Of a stretch of DNA of 64,000 nucleotides, positions 25,079 to 33,995 are shown piece after piece. Numbering within the stretch: position 1 is the first letter of the stretch; every line of letters begins with the position of its first letter. Below the pieces are notes generated by a model. It saw only the letters and a program-made list of their open reading frames with translations. It searched no databases and was not told where the DNA came from. This stretch comes from Bacteroidales bacterium (lineage in GTDB: Bacteria > Bacteroidota > Bacteroidia > Bacteroidales > P3): assembly GCA_017480245.1 (NCBI GenBank), contig JAFVBA010000022.1, positions 1 through 64,000 on the forward strand. Reading direction: 5' to 3'. Both the position numbers and the translations under genes were made by a program.

Positions 25079-26881
25079 TTAATAATTCTCTAATCTGTAT
25101 TTATGGAGGATAAATTCTGCAAGTTCTTTTATAAGTTTTACTTTGTGTTGTTGCTCTTTTATTGACATCGGATAATACTTTGTCAAAATTTTTGTTATGT
25201 TAATATCGTAGGAAATATAAAACCGTTCTCCGTTAAGCGAAATAAAAAACGGCAAATCAAAAGAATACGGCCATATTCCTGCATTTGAAATAAACAAAGT
25301 GTCGTCAGTATTGTTTATAATCATTATTTCATTTTGTAAGGCATAATAAGAGTATTTGTAATTGTCTCTTAATAAAAACGTTTTGAATGTCTCGCTGCCT
25401 ATTGTGTCCAATTGCGTCCCGAAATCTCTGTAATAAGCAGAATCTTTTATCATTTTTGTAGCTTCAAATCCTCCTTTACCGGGACTAAACATTGAATCTA
25501 TTTCTTTTTTATAGGTATCGATGTCTTCAGATTTAATATTAAAATCCATTAAATCAGGAATCCATTGCGGATTTTCATTAATATGTTTTATCAAATCCTT
25601 AATTTCATTTCTGCTAATCACAATAGGGTAAGATGTTGTGTCAAATTCCTTACTTGCATAGTAACCTTTTGCTTTTGAACACACCAAAGAATCCCCCGAA
25701 GATTTGAAATTGTAAATTGTTTCGTAGGGGTCATCGTGCATATTGTATTGTGTATGTTTGAAAATCAATTGTTTTATATCCGAAGTGGCAAAATCTTTCA
25801 ACAGATTGTAAGGCGGAGGAGTTATTATGTTGTATTCGGAATCTAAATCCTCATACGAGTTACTGTCTTTGGGGATATTAAGATACAGAGGTTTGATAAC
25901 TGTATCATTATTTGTTATTATACTTACTTTATATCCGTCAGAAGTCATTAGATATTTAGGTCTGTACGGTTCTTTGCTGTTGATATTCTCAGTAAATAAG
26001 TATTTATTGTCATTAGTTATAATGATAAGACTGTCGTTTTGTATTTCAAAATCCAATGCCGTAACATCAAATTTTTGCCATTTGATATTGTCTTTCTCAG
26101 AATAGAAAACCTTTTCAGGATATTCGTTAGAACGGACAAGATACCAATCTTTCCAAATACCGCACTTGTGATAACCGATATTAGATAAGTTTTTATCATG
26201 CAGAAATCCTTCTTGAAAAGGAGTTGATACGGAATCGTACGTTTGCCAATTGTTATCAGTCAAATAAATCTTATCATATCTGTAAGAAGTTGCTATTCCT
26301 GCCTCGGAAGACTGCATATAAATGGAACCTCCACACTCTTTAGGTGAAAAAGGCTTTGAAAGAATTTTAAAAGACTTACCGTAATTGTTACTATAAAAGA
26401 TTGTACCGTTAGTATTTACCGCCCAACATTCTCCTTTTTGATTTATACAGGCTTTATCTATGTCGTAATGATTATTTTTCGGGAATTTTCTTCTCTTCCA
26501 TGTCTTGCCGCCGTCGTATGTTGTTAAGTAATACTTACGGGAATTAAATCTATCAAGCCAATAATCCATATTACCTGTTATAATTGCAGTATCGGAGTTA
26601 AAAAACATAATTTGGTCAAAATAAATTAAGAATTCTTTGTTCTTTTTGTTGTAAGTTGTGATGTTAAATACCAATTCCAACGGACTGTTTTCATTATTTG
26701 CTCTGAATATTTCGCCTCCGCGTGTAAGGACAAATATATTTCCTTTTGGTGAAATGACTGTCTGATATATGGCATATCGGTAATTGGCTTTTTGAAGTTT
26801 GCCAAAATCCCATTCTTGAGCACAGATAATCTGACAAAAGCATAAAATAAAAACTGCAATAAATGATATAATTCTTTTCAT
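25079..26881 (-). CDS. Exported protein with BNR/YCF48-like beta-propeller repeats
   Basis: A 600-residue protein with a signal peptide (MKRIISFIAVFILCFCQIICAQ). The N-terminal half has repeats of the sortilin/BNR kind, where an Asp-box-like turn follows a Thr/Ser-rich strand: YLTTYDGGKTWKRRKF, IFYSNNYGKSFKILSK, IYLTDNNWQTYDSVS. This suggests a propeller of about five to seven blades over residues 30-330. The C-terminal half, with KSSGDSLVCSKAKGYYASKE and a D-rich segment, is not recognised. No lipobox or T9SS tail is seen, so it may stay periplasmic. It is a single gene with a good promoter at 26907. Function unknown. Confidence 0.75.
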   Translation of the reverse strand: MKRIISFIAVFILCFCQIICAQEWDFGKLQKANYRYAIYQTVISPKGNIFVLTRGGEIFRANNENSPLELVFNITTYNKKNKEFLIYFDQIMFFNSDTAIITGNMDYWLDRFNSRKYYLTTYDGGKTWKRRKFPKNNHYDIDKACINQKGECWAVNTNGTIFYSNNYGKSFKILSKPFSPKECGGSIYMQSSEAGIATSYRYDKIYLTDNNWQTYDSVSTPFQEGFLHDKNLSNIGYHKCGIWKDWYLVRSNEYPEKVFYSEKDNIKWQKFDVTALDFEIQNDSLIIITNDNKYLFTENINSKEPYRPKYLMTSDGYKVSIITNNDTVIKPLYLNIPKDSNSYEDLDSEYNIITPPPYNLLKDFATSDIKQLIFKHTQYNMHDDPYETIYNFKSSGDSLVCSKAKGYYASKEFDTTSYPIVISRNEIKDLIKHINENPQWIPDLMDFNIKSEDIDTYKKEIDSMFSPGKGGFEATKMIKDSAYYRDFGTQLDTIGSETFKTFLLRDNYKYSYYALQNEIMIINNTDDTLFISNAGIWPYSFDLPFFISLNGERFYISYDINITKILTKYYPMSIKEQQHKVKLIKELAEFILHKYRLENY

Positions 26882-26906
26882 AGCCTTGCAAATTTATTTA
26901 CAACTG

Positions 26907-26937
26907 CAAAGGTAATAAATAATTTTTATCTGCCAAA
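26907..26937 (-). promoter_or_regulatory. Promoter of the propeller-like gene
   Basis: Minus-strand TTTG (26937-26934), 19 bases, then TACCTTTG (26914-26907): a full match to the Bacteroidota -33/-7 consensus, 26 bases before the ATG. A second -7-like TAAATTTG lies at 26896-26889. Confidence 0.7.
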
Positions 26938-27019
26938 ACTAAAATGGTGTAAAACGACCAAATGAAAAAGATTCATCAAAATAAAATGGTGTGAGCAGCA
27001 TAGGCAATTTTATATCCTT

Positions 27020-27105
27020 AAAATAAGGTGCCGAATCAGTAAATTCTTTTTTGAAAAGAGTAAAATGTTTTCTGAAAACAATTTCGTGATTCGGCACTTT
27101 ATTTT
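27020..27105 (+). repeat. 86-bp inverted-repeat element, copy 1
   Basis: Ends AAAATAAGGTGCCGAAT and ATTCGGCACTTTATTTT are imperfect inverted repeats (about 25 bp with the adjoining AATT blocks). The middle is CAGTAAATTCTTTTTTGAAA and onward. The copy at 42003-42088 has the same length and differs at about seven positions. It resembles a miniature inverted-repeat element. It lies in the 310-base gap between the propeller-like gene and tonB; no gene is visible in that gap. Confidence 0.85.
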
Positions 27106-27110
27106 GATAA

Positions 27111-27153
27111 TAAAAAGAGGCGTTTTTTTTTGATATTAAAACACCTCTTTTTA
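27111..27153 (-). terminator. Terminator of the exbB-exbD-tonB operon
   Basis: TAAAAAGAGGCGTTTT at 27111-27126 pairs with AAAACACCTCTTTTTA at 27138-27153 with one mismatch; T-rich on the minus strand after the stem. It lies 40 bases past the tonB stop. Confidence 0.7.
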
Positions 27154-27191
27154 TTAGAGAATTTGTTGTTATAAATTGCCAATACGATAAG

Positions 27192-27932
27192 CTATCTTAC
27201 GAATTTGTAAGTTATAGTTCCCCTTTGAATTTCGGGAGCGTCCTCTTTGGCGGTGAATTTGGAGCGTTTGGCAGCCTGTTCGCAAGTACGCCAAATATTA
27301 GTATTCATCAATGTCGTTCCTCTTGCGCCTGCATGGGCTTCAATTACGTTACCTTGTTGATCAACCTTTATCTCCACAACCACATTTCCCGTATTGGTAG
27401 TGTTTGTCTTAGGAGTGGATAGACTTTTTGACCCTCTGCCGCTCAAAGAAAAAGAAACACCGTTACTTCCTGCGCCGCTTCCGGATTCTCCTGCGCCACT
27501 GCCCGAACCGTTTGAATAACCGTCGCCTCCGCCTGAGCCTTTACCGCTTCCGCCTTTATTAACCTTTCCTTTTTGAAACAATGCGTTTTCATCAACTTGC
27601 GGAGTTGTTTCTTTAGGTTGTGTTTTAGGTTTTTTCTTTGTAGGTTTTGCTGTAATAGGTGAAGGTTCTGTATTCTGCGTTATTGATGGTTCGTCATCAT
27701 TATTAGAAGAAAAAGAAGGGTCTTGCGTAGTCTCGCCTCCGCCTAATGTTCCTGCAAATCCGTCTTCGGCTTCTGTCAAATCATCTGCACTCATCACCAC
27801 TCCGATTTCGGGAGGCGGTGGGTCTTGATACGGCAATCCGATTACCAGAAGCAATATCAATATAAGCATATGGACTAAGACGGTAACGCCTGCACTTACT
27901 AACTTCCTGTTTTTTTCGTTGTTTATTTCCAT
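27192..27932 (-). CDS. tonB: TonB energy-transducer protein
   Basis: A 246-residue TonB-family protein that carries proton-motive energy from ExbB-ExbD to outer-membrane receptors. It has one N-terminal transmembrane helix (about residues 11-30, LVSAGVTVLVHMLILILLLV), a Pro-rich start (PPPPE), a long linker rich in Thr/Pro/Lys and then Gly/Ser (KGGSGKGSGGGDGYSNGSGS), and a C-terminal TonB domain (VVVEIKVDQQGNVIEAHAGA to ITYKFVR). The start and Lys-rich first residues are normal. It lies 3 bases after exbD. A TonB receptor is encoded at 56599 and a barrel of similar class at 646. Confidence 0.87.
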   Translation of the reverse strand: MEINNEKNRKLVSAGVTVLVHMLILILLLVIGLPYQDPPPPEIGVVMSADDLTEAEDGFAGTLGGGETTQDPSFSSNNDDEPSITQNTEPSPITAKPTKKKPKTQPKETTPQVDENALFQKGKVNKGGSGKGSGGGDGYSNGSGSGAGESGSGAGSNGVSFSLSGRGSKSLSTPKTNTTNTGNVVVEIKVDQQGNVIEAHAGARGTTLMNTNIWRTCEQAAKRSKFTAKEDAPEIQRGTITYKFVR

Positions 27933-27935
27933 TGC

Positions 27936-28370
27936 TTATTTTGAAACACTGTTTGCAGTACTCGGCGCCTCAGTTGCAAGAATAACTTTGTGTTTTGTAT
28001 TATTACGTTGATTGACGTGATTAACTGCATCAATAATATTAACAATATATTGAACGGGAACGGATTTGTCGGCATGCAATTTTACAGTCCCTTCCTGAGT
28101 ATCGGTAAGCAATGCCTCCAAATAAGGTTCTACTTCGTCCAATTGTTTTTGTTGATTCTCCACATAATAATTCAGTTTATCGTCAATAGATACCGTTACA
28201 TTCTGTTTAGCCATTGTCTGTCCGGATGTTGATTGCGGAAGCAGCATTTTAATTGCGTTAGGACTGATTAGCGTACTTGTCAGCATGAAAAATATCAATA
28301 GCAAGAACACAAGGTCAGACATTGACGAAGAATTAAACTGCGGAGAAATTTTATTTCTACTCTGAATCAT
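27936..28370 (-). CDS. exbD: ExbD/TolR-family biopolymer transport protein
   Basis: A 144-residue single-pass membrane protein of the TonB motor. The transmembrane segment SMSDLVFLLLIFFMLTSTLI keeps the conserved Asp that takes part in proton conduction. A periplasmic domain of about 90 residues follows (VTVSIDDKLNYYVENQQKQL, VKLHADKSVPVQYIVNIIDA). It is the middle gene of exbB-exbD-tonB, with 12-base and 3-base gaps. TolR is an alternative name for this fold, but the adjacent TonB gene favours ExbD. Confidence 0.88.
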   Translation of the reverse strand: MIQSRNKISPQFNSSSMSDLVFLLLIFFMLTSTLISPNAIKMLLPQSTSGQTMAKQNVTVSIDDKLNYYVENQQKQLDEVEPYLEALLTDTQEGTVKLHADKSVPVQYIVNIIDAVNHVNQRNNTKHKVILATEAPSTANSVSK

Positions 28371-28382
28371 AATGCGGAAAAA

Positions 28383-29069
28383 TTATGCAGCCGGTTCGTG
28401 TAACAAATCCATAAATTCGTTAGTGCGGCTTTCCAATATGAACACTACCTTATTGATTCTTCCGACCAATATACTGTAAAGGAAAGATGCGATAAGGCCT
28501 ACTATCAAACCGCCGACAGTTGTTACCATTGCTTCATAGATACCGCTTGACAATAGTTGGATGTCTATATTGTTGCCGGCATTTGCCATATCGAAGAAAG
28601 CCTTTATCATACCCGTTACCGTACCAAGAAAACCTATTGACGGGGCGAGGTTACTTATTGTTGCAATCATACTAACGCCGCTTTCCAATTTCGCAACCTC
28701 CATCTTACCTACGTTCTCTACTGCCTGGTTTATGTCATTTAGCGGTCTGCCAAGACGGGACAATCCCTTACCTATCATTCTTCCGATAGGGGAATCATTA
28801 GCCATGCAAAGATTTTTAGCACCCTGCAAATCGGAATTATGAATGCAGTTCTTAACGTTGTTCATAAAAGAAGTGTCTTCTTTTAATGCTTTGTTTAATG
28901 CTAAATATCTTTCAACGAAAAGGTAAATCACTATTACGGAAAGAATAGCAAGGACAATCATTATCCATCCGCCTGCTTTGGCAAGAGAGAATATGTCCAG
29001 CGATTTTGTAGTGGTTTGTGCCGTTTGTTCAACTGCTGCACCTACTTGTAATAACACTGAATTGAACAT
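28383..29069 (-). CDS. exbB: ExbB/TolQ/MotA-family proton channel protein
   Basis: A 228-residue protein with three transmembrane segments: an early helix (GGWIMIVLAILSVIVIYLFV), then two near the C-terminal half (ISNLAPSIGFLGTVTGMIKA and TTVGGLIVGLIASFLYSILV). The segment LAPSIGFLGTVTGMIKAF and the AMVTTVGGLIVGL stretch are family hallmarks. ExbB pentamers surround ExbD and drive TonB. It begins 33 bases after the T9SS gene ending at 29103, on the same strand, with no clear promoter between, so the operon may start at 30722. Confidence 0.9.
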   Translation of the reverse strand: MFNSVLLQVGAAVEQTAQTTTKSLDIFSLAKAGGWIMIVLAILSVIVIYLFVERYLALNKALKEDTSFMNNVKNCIHNSDLQGAKNLCMANDSPIGRMIGKGLSRLGRPLNDINQAVENVGKMEVAKLESGVSMIATISNLAPSIGFLGTVTGMIKAFFDMANAGNNIDIQLLSSGIYEAMVTTVGGLIVGLIASFLYSILVGRINKVVFILESRTNEFMDLLHEPAA

Positions 29070-29102
29070 TTACTTTAATTTTTTTAAGTGATTAGTTATT
29101 GA

Positions 29103-30722
29103 TTATTTTACTATTATCTTTTCTGTTTGTACGCCTTTTTGTGTATAGATGTGAATGATGAAAGTTCCGCTGCCGATAGCCTTTGTGCTCAATTGCTCCG
29201 GCAATACGGAGGATTGATAAACCAAAGTTCCCATTGCAGAATATATTTCTATTTTATCAATATTCTGCGGTTTGCCTTTGAAATATATTACATCTTCTGC
29301 AGGATTCGGAAATACTGATACGCAATAGTCTATTTCAAATCCTTCTTCTAATGAAGAGGGTGCGGTAGTAAATACCAAATCATTACTCCACAATCCGTAT
29401 GTAAGTGAATCTGCTGTCGTTTCAATCGTGTCAAAGGTTCCGTCATCCAACATAATAATCTCCGTAGTGTCGTAAGTAATCGTGCAAACGGTGCGAACCT
29501 TGAGTTTATATTCGGTGTTAAGAGTAAGACCTACCGGAAAATAAATCGGTTTGTCATAAACGGTAAAAGGTTGTGAAGGATAGCTGTCATCATTTCTTGC
29601 AAAAAGAACTTCCCATCTATTATCACCTGTTTTTCCTGCCGTCCAGGAAACTTTTGCCGTGATAGTGGTAGCATTATCTAAGTGAAGTCCCATTACTTTT
29701 TCGCAAAGAGCGGCTTGAGTATGGAACGGTCGCATATCACTCCACTCACTGTTTTTGTCAGGACATATAGCACGGACGTAACTTGTGTAAGAACGGTTAC
29801 TTTCCAAACTGTCAAGAACGACATGAGTTCCTTCAACAATCACAGTGTCGCCTTCGCCGATTGTATGTCCCGAAAAACCGTATTCAACTTCGAATTTAGT
29901 TTGACCTTCCTGTGCTTCCCATTTCAATTCCACTTCATCGGTATGAACATATACGGTATCAAGTTTTTTAGGTATAGCACCGCAAGCATGTTGTGTCGTA
30001 AATGATTTTTGAGCTGAATAAGCAGTATCATAATATGTATTTGTATATTTGTTTATAGTCCAAATACGGTAATAATATGTCGTTGAAGCCTCCAATTCTA
30101 TTATATCCGATGAAATGGATTTAGGATATATGTTGTTGTCATTAAAAGTACTTCTTGTATATTCGCTGTTTTCTGAATTAATGGTGGGATTAGGTTGGGT
30201 GGAATAAACAAAACCGCAGTCAAATAGTATATCTGCATTACCTGCAGAGTCTATTGTGCCTTTTAAAGTGGCGGTTGTCAAAGATGCATTATCAACATAA
30301 TTTACTGTTGAGTAGTCATTGATTGGAGAAGCGGTAGTAAATTCGTACTTTTCCGAATAAACCCATTCGGTATCGCTACCTGTCTTTTTGAAATTCATAT
30401 ATGCTTGCACCCAATAGTCAGTTCCAGGCCGTAAGTATTGAGACATATTAGTTATTTCATAAGTATACATCTCATTTTTCTTATTGGCAGTCTCTTCATA
30501 TTTGATAGTATCACCCGCAGAATAGTTATTGACAGGGGCAATTATGAATCCTCTTTTTCTAATTTCCGCCATTTTGCTGCCAAGATTCTGAATATTACCT
30601 CTGAATTTAGCTTTTGTGGCAGAGATGTTCTCAACACTGAAAACTTCTATTGACGGTTGCGCCCAAGATACTGACATCAACCCCATAAGTCCCAATACAA
30701 ATAAAATGCTCATCCTTTTCAT
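29103..30722 (-). CDS. T9SS-sorted protein with fibronectin type III domains
   Basis: A 539-residue secreted protein. Signal peptide: MKRMSILFVLGLMGLMSVSWAQ. Two related beta-sandwich modules of about 110 residues follow (KAKFRGNIQNLGSKMAEIRK..., then TATLKGTIDSAGNADILFDC...). Two FN3 domains come next: about 248-335 (GAIPKKLDTVYVHTDEVELK to WSDMRPFHTQ) and 338-450 (CEKVMGLHLDNATTITAKVS). The end is a type A T9SS sorting domain (VFPNPAEDVIYFKG, IYSAMGTLVYQS, GSGTFIIHIYTQKG, TEKIIVK). No enzyme domain is seen. Its place at the head of the TonB motor operon is unusual. Confidence 0.85.
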   Translation of the reverse strand: MKRMSILFVLGLMGLMSVSWAQPSIEVFSVENISATKAKFRGNIQNLGSKMAEIRKRGFIIAPVNNYSAGDTIKYEETANKKNEMYTYEITNMSQYLRPGTDYWVQAYMNFKKTGSDTEWVYSEKYEFTTASPINDYSTVNYVDNASLTTATLKGTIDSAGNADILFDCGFVYSTQPNPTINSENSEYTRSTFNDNNIYPKSISSDIIELEASTTYYYRIWTINKYTNTYYDTAYSAQKSFTTQHACGAIPKKLDTVYVHTDEVELKWEAQEGQTKFEVEYGFSGHTIGEGDTVIVEGTHVVLDSLESNRSYTSYVRAICPDKNSEWSDMRPFHTQAALCEKVMGLHLDNATTITAKVSWTAGKTGDNRWEVLFARNDDSYPSQPFTVYDKPIYFPVGLTLNTEYKLKVRTVCTITYDTTEIIMLDDGTFDTIETTADSLTYGLWSNDLVFTTAPSSLEEGFEIDYCVSVFPNPAEDVIYFKGKPQNIDKIEIYSAMGTLVYQSSVLPEQLSTKAIGSGTFIIHIYTQKGVQTEKIIVK

Positions 30723-30751
30723 CTCATTTATTTCTTTTTAGAATTTCGTGG

Positions 30752-30786
30752 CAAATGTACAAAAATTTTTATTATCTCAATACAAA
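30752..30786 (-). promoter_or_regulatory. Promoter of the T9SS-exbB-exbD-tonB unit
   Basis: Minus-strand TACATTTG (30759-30752) matches the -7 consensus 29 bases before the ATG at 30722. TTTG at 30786-30783 is a possible -33 element, spaced 23 bases away, slightly long. Confidence 0.5.
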
Positions 30787-30795
30787 ATCGCCGAT

Positions 30796-32499
30796 TTATT
30801 TTATTTTTCCCTTAATTTTTGTCTTATTTCTCACAATTGAGTACGCCAATAGCAGAATGGCGAAGAAACAAAGCGGACGCATTATTATATCGCCGTGAGT
30901 GGTGAAAAAAGTCTGCCTATTCAATTGCGGAACGGCGTATTTGAATACTTCCTGTTGCCAATATCTTCCTTTATCAACCACTTGTCCCTTAGCATTGACA
31001 AGACCCGAGAATCCTGTATTTGCACATATACACACATAGCGGCGGTTCTCTATTGCACGCAAACGGCTTATGGCAAAATATTGTTTATATCCGGGAGTAT
31101 CGCCCCACCAGCCGACATTGGTAATAACTTGTAAGAAGTCTGCGCCGCTATTGACGAACTCTCGGCAATAATTACCGTCAATACTTTCCCAGCAGATAGG
31201 AACGCCGACTTTTATTTTTTTGTCCGCAGAAAAGAAATTAACTGCTGTCTTGTCAGTTCCCAAACTTCCGACAGTGCCTCCCATATTCAAGGCAAGTTTT
31301 TCTATAAATGGCAGATATTTTTTAAACGGCAGTTTCTCAACTCCCACCACCAAGACGCTCTTATGCCGCGATTGGATATCCTTTTGTGAAGAATACTTAT
31401 TAAACATAAGAGCCGTGTTACACGATTCATAGTATAGCCCTTCGTGATTAGCAATCGGCCGCGCCGCCTGTGTCTTTTGTCCCTGCGGCAGTAGTTTTTG
31501 GGTGGATATTCCCGCAATTACTTGGCAGTTTGCCGCCTTTGAGGTAAATAATTTTAATTCTTCAATACTTGGAACATACATAAGGCGGTCTTCCCATGCG
31601 TATTCCTGAATGCAACTTTCGGGAAGAACCAAAAAATCCGTCTTCTCATCCAACTGAGGTGCCGCCAAATTCTCCACACGTGCAATCACCTCCTGCGGAC
31701 TAAGCACATACTGCTCGTTGTATGGATCTAAATTAGGCTGAACTACCAATACGTCCGCCGTTTGTGAGTATTCGTCCTCGTAATCTACCCAAAGGATAAG
31801 CGACCATGTAATCGGAGCGGCAAGAATCAGCACTGCGAAAATCCAATACTTGTACTTACCGAAAAAAGAGGATTTCTTAGAAAATTCTTTTGAAGAAAGA
31901 GAAAATTCTTTCGTGAGATTAATTCCGTAAAGCGCCGCTTTATTTCGGTGAGTTGTAATGATAAGGAAATAAATCAATATATTACTCAAAAGAATCCACA
32001 ACGTACCGCCTTCCATGCCCGTAACAGAGTACCATTGGATTAACTGTGGATAAGCAGCGAAGGAATTACCCAGATTAAGCCATGGAAAATTGATGTCCCA
32101 CTTGAATTGCAGAAACTCAAAGGCGACCCAATAGAAAACAATGAAGAAGTAGGCTCCTTGTTTGTTGTCTGCAATACGTTTGGAGAAGGAATAAAGTTGG
32201 AAAATGACGCTCATAAAGGCAGCTTCGGCGACGGGAACGACATAACCGACGGCAGAAGCGTTGCTAATCCACCAAGTATTCGTAAAAGTGAAGATAAAAA
32301 ACGCAGGAAATGAGTACGTAAAAGCTGCGGAAGAGGAAAATCGCCGCTCAGAGTTATTGTTAGCGATATAATCCTCCACAAACAACAACGGAATAAAAGC
32401 AATGAGCATAAGAAATCCTAAACTCATAACATTTATCCATGACAATGTCATCAAAAGTCCCGACAAGAATGAAATAAATACAAGACTGCGTTTTTTCAT
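30796..32499 (-). CDS. lnt: Apolipoprotein N-acyltransferase
   Basis: A 567-residue inner-membrane enzyme that adds the third acyl chain to lipoproteins. The N-terminal half has about six to seven membrane helices (LVFISFLSGLLMTLSWINVM onward). The C-terminal half is a nitrilase-like domain with the catalytic triad in DFLVLPESCIQEYAW (Glu), GVEKLPFKKYLPF (Lys) and KVGVPICWESIDG (Cys). A last helix follows (IIMRPLCFFAILLLAYSIVR). It is the third gene of a minus-strand operon after the radical SAM and cyclo-ligase genes, spaced by 26 and 42 bases. The many lipoproteins in this window would be its substrates. Confidence 0.92.
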   Translation of the reverse strand: MKKRSLVFISFLSGLLMTLSWINVMSLGFLMLIAFIPLLFVEDYIANNNSERRFSSSAAFTYSFPAFFIFTFTNTWWISNASAVGYVVPVAEAAFMSVIFQLYSFSKRIADNKQGAYFFIVFYWVAFEFLQFKWDINFPWLNLGNSFAAYPQLIQWYSVTGMEGGTLWILLSNILIYFLIITTHRNKAALYGINLTKEFSLSSKEFSKKSSFFGKYKYWIFAVLILAAPITWSLILWVDYEDEYSQTADVLVVQPNLDPYNEQYVLSPQEVIARVENLAAPQLDEKTDFLVLPESCIQEYAWEDRLMYVPSIEELKLFTSKAANCQVIAGISTQKLLPQGQKTQAARPIANHEGLYYESCNTALMFNKYSSQKDIQSRHKSVLVVGVEKLPFKKYLPFIEKLALNMGGTVGSLGTDKTAVNFFSADKKIKVGVPICWESIDGNYCREFVNSGADFLQVITNVGWWGDTPGYKQYFAISRLRAIENRRYVCICANTGFSGLVNAKGQVVDKGRYWQQEVFKYAVPQLNRQTFFTTHGDIIMRPLCFFAILLLAYSIVRNKTKIKGKIK

Positions 32500-32525
32500 A
32501 CCTTATAATATACATGTAAATGTCG

Positions 32526-33080
32526 TTAATAAATCCGTGAAGACGTAACAACGCAATCCATCTTCACGTCAAACTCCTCTGAGGGCACAGTCGGCACCAA
32601 TTGGAAATCGAAGCAGACGCCCATTTTCTTACATTTGCAGGTTTTAAGCAAACGGTCGTAAAATCCTCTTCCCCTTCCCATACGGTTTTTGGCGGCATCA
32701 AAGGCAATACCGGGGATAATCATCAAATCAACAGAGGCATAATCGTCGTAAATGCTGCCCGTAGGCTCCGCAATGCCGAACTGTTCGCCTGCAACCATAG
32801 ACTGCCTGCCTTCATACTTTCTTAAAACCAAATCATCGCCGGCAACACACGGCAGAAGAATGACTTTTTTGCCGTACCACTTATCAATAAAACCGTGAGT
32901 GAAGACTTCGTCGTCCATAGACCAGTACAAAAGCACACATTCAGCGTTTATAAACTCTTCAGTGCTTTCAACTCTGGAGAAAATGCCCTCAGACAATTCT
33001 TTTTTCTTATCTAAAGAATATTCATTCTTAACGGCACGGATTTTTTTCCTTAACTCTTTCTTTTGTTCTTTAATTTCCAT
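32526..33080 (-). CDS. 5-formyltetrahydrofolate cyclo-ligase
   Basis: A 184-residue enzyme that converts 5-formyltetrahydrofolate to 5,10-methenyltetrahydrofolate with ATP. Family landmarks: an N-terminal basic helix (KKELRKKIRAVKNEYSLDKK), VLLYWSMDDEVFT, and the nucleotide-binding C-terminal motif GIAFDAAKNRMGRGRGFYDR with the G-R-G-x-G-F/Y-Y-D core. Length is usual. It lies between a radical SAM protein and lnt; the grouping has no evident metabolic logic and may be only a shared transcript. Together with folB at 24626 it is a second folate gene in this window. Confidence 0.9.
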   Translation of the reverse strand: MEIKEQKKELRKKIRAVKNEYSLDKKKELSEGIFSRVESTEEFINAECVLLYWSMDDEVFTHGFIDKWYGKKVILLPCVAGDDLVLRKYEGRQSMVAGEQFGIAEPTGSIYDDYASVDLMIIPGIAFDAAKNRMGRGRGFYDRLLKTCKCKKMGVCFDFQLVPTVPSEEFDVKMDCVVTSSRIY

Positions 33081-33122
33081 AAAATATCTGCATACAATAC
33101 GCCGCCAAGTGCTTACATTATA

Positions 33123-33890
33123 TTAATAAGCGGTGGCTTTAATTCCCAAAGCCCTTATTATGTCGGCGTATTTCTCCAATTCTTCTTTTTCAACCTTAAC
33201 AAGATTCTTGGCAGGAGGTACTCTGTCCAAAGAATATAACATCACCTCGCGCGGATTAGTTTGCTTTACAACTTCCAAGTACGGCAAAAACTCCTCATCT
33301 GTAGTATTGTCAATAATTTCTCCGTCATTCTCTCCGCGCAGAAGCATCGTTTGGATAACACAATCTCTTCCGAAGCGGATAATGTCTGCCTTTATTTGCT
33401 CAAAGTCCGCACTTACGGGTTTTGAAATAAGGTTATACATCCGTTGGGTTCCCGCATCGATTTTCAGAAGCGGATTGTCAATAAGATGAAGTGCCTGCCA
33501 AACATCAGGACGTGATAACGTGGTGCTGTTAGTCAGAATCGTAACTTTCGCCTGCGGCATAAACTTATTTCGGAGCATGATAACGTCCTGCGTAATGCCG
33601 AGTATTTCGGGGTGAAGTGTTGGCTCTCCGTTACCGGAGAATGTAATTGAGGTTACTTTTGCTCTGTTTTCTTCGCTGTTTTCATTGCACCAAGCCTCAA
33701 GTTCCGACTTTATGGCGTTGCGGTCATTGAACGGAACTTTTATCCGTGTATCCACTTCGTTCCAACCACACTCGCAGTAAATACAGTTAAAGCTGCAGTA
33801 TTTTTTCTCCGTCGGCAGAACATTAACTCCTAACGATGTTCCTAACCGTCTTGAATGTATCGGGCCGACGACAATATTATTGAAAAGCAT
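33123..33890 (-). CDS. Radical SAM protein, function unassigned
   Basis: A 255-residue radical SAM enzyme. The cluster-binding motif is C-x3-C-x2-C in KYCSFNCIYCECGW. SAM-binding features follow (ITFSGNGEPTLHPEI with the G-G-E-P-like motif; TILTNSTTLSRPDVW). The N-terminus FNNIVVGPIHSRRLGTSLGV is typical of a conserved group of wyosine/Fe-S-like radical SAM proteins found across bacteria and archaea, whose substrate is not known to me. No extra C-terminal Cys cluster is present. It is first of the operon with the cyclo-ligase and lnt. Confidence 0.85.
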   Translation of the reverse strand: MLFNNIVVGPIHSRRLGTSLGVNVLPTEKKYCSFNCIYCECGWNEVDTRIKVPFNDRNAIKSELEAWCNENSEENRAKVTSITFSGNGEPTLHPEILGITQDVIMLRNKFMPQAKVTILTNSTTLSRPDVWQALHLIDNPLLKIDAGTQRMYNLISKPVSADFEQIKADIIRFGRDCVIQTMLLRGENDGEIIDNTTDEEFLPYLEVVKQTNPREVMLYSLDRVPPAKNLVKVEKEELEKYADIIRALGIKATAY

Positions 33891-33935
33891 AGCTTACATT
33901 TGATTATTATAGTGTAACAATATATTATTTAAGTC

Positions 33936-33965
33936 AAAAAAGCCTTCGCCCGTGCAAAGACTTTT
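33936..33965 (-). terminator. Terminator of the Gly-rich lipoprotein gene
   Basis: Plus-strand AAAGCCTTCGC (33939-33949) and GCAAAGACTTT (33954-33964) form an 11-bp stem with G-U pairs on the minus-strand RNA, followed by a T-run. It lies about 30 bases past the stop codon at 33996. Confidence 0.65.
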
Positions 33966-33995
33966 AAACATTTATTCCATACTTAAGCAAAAGGA

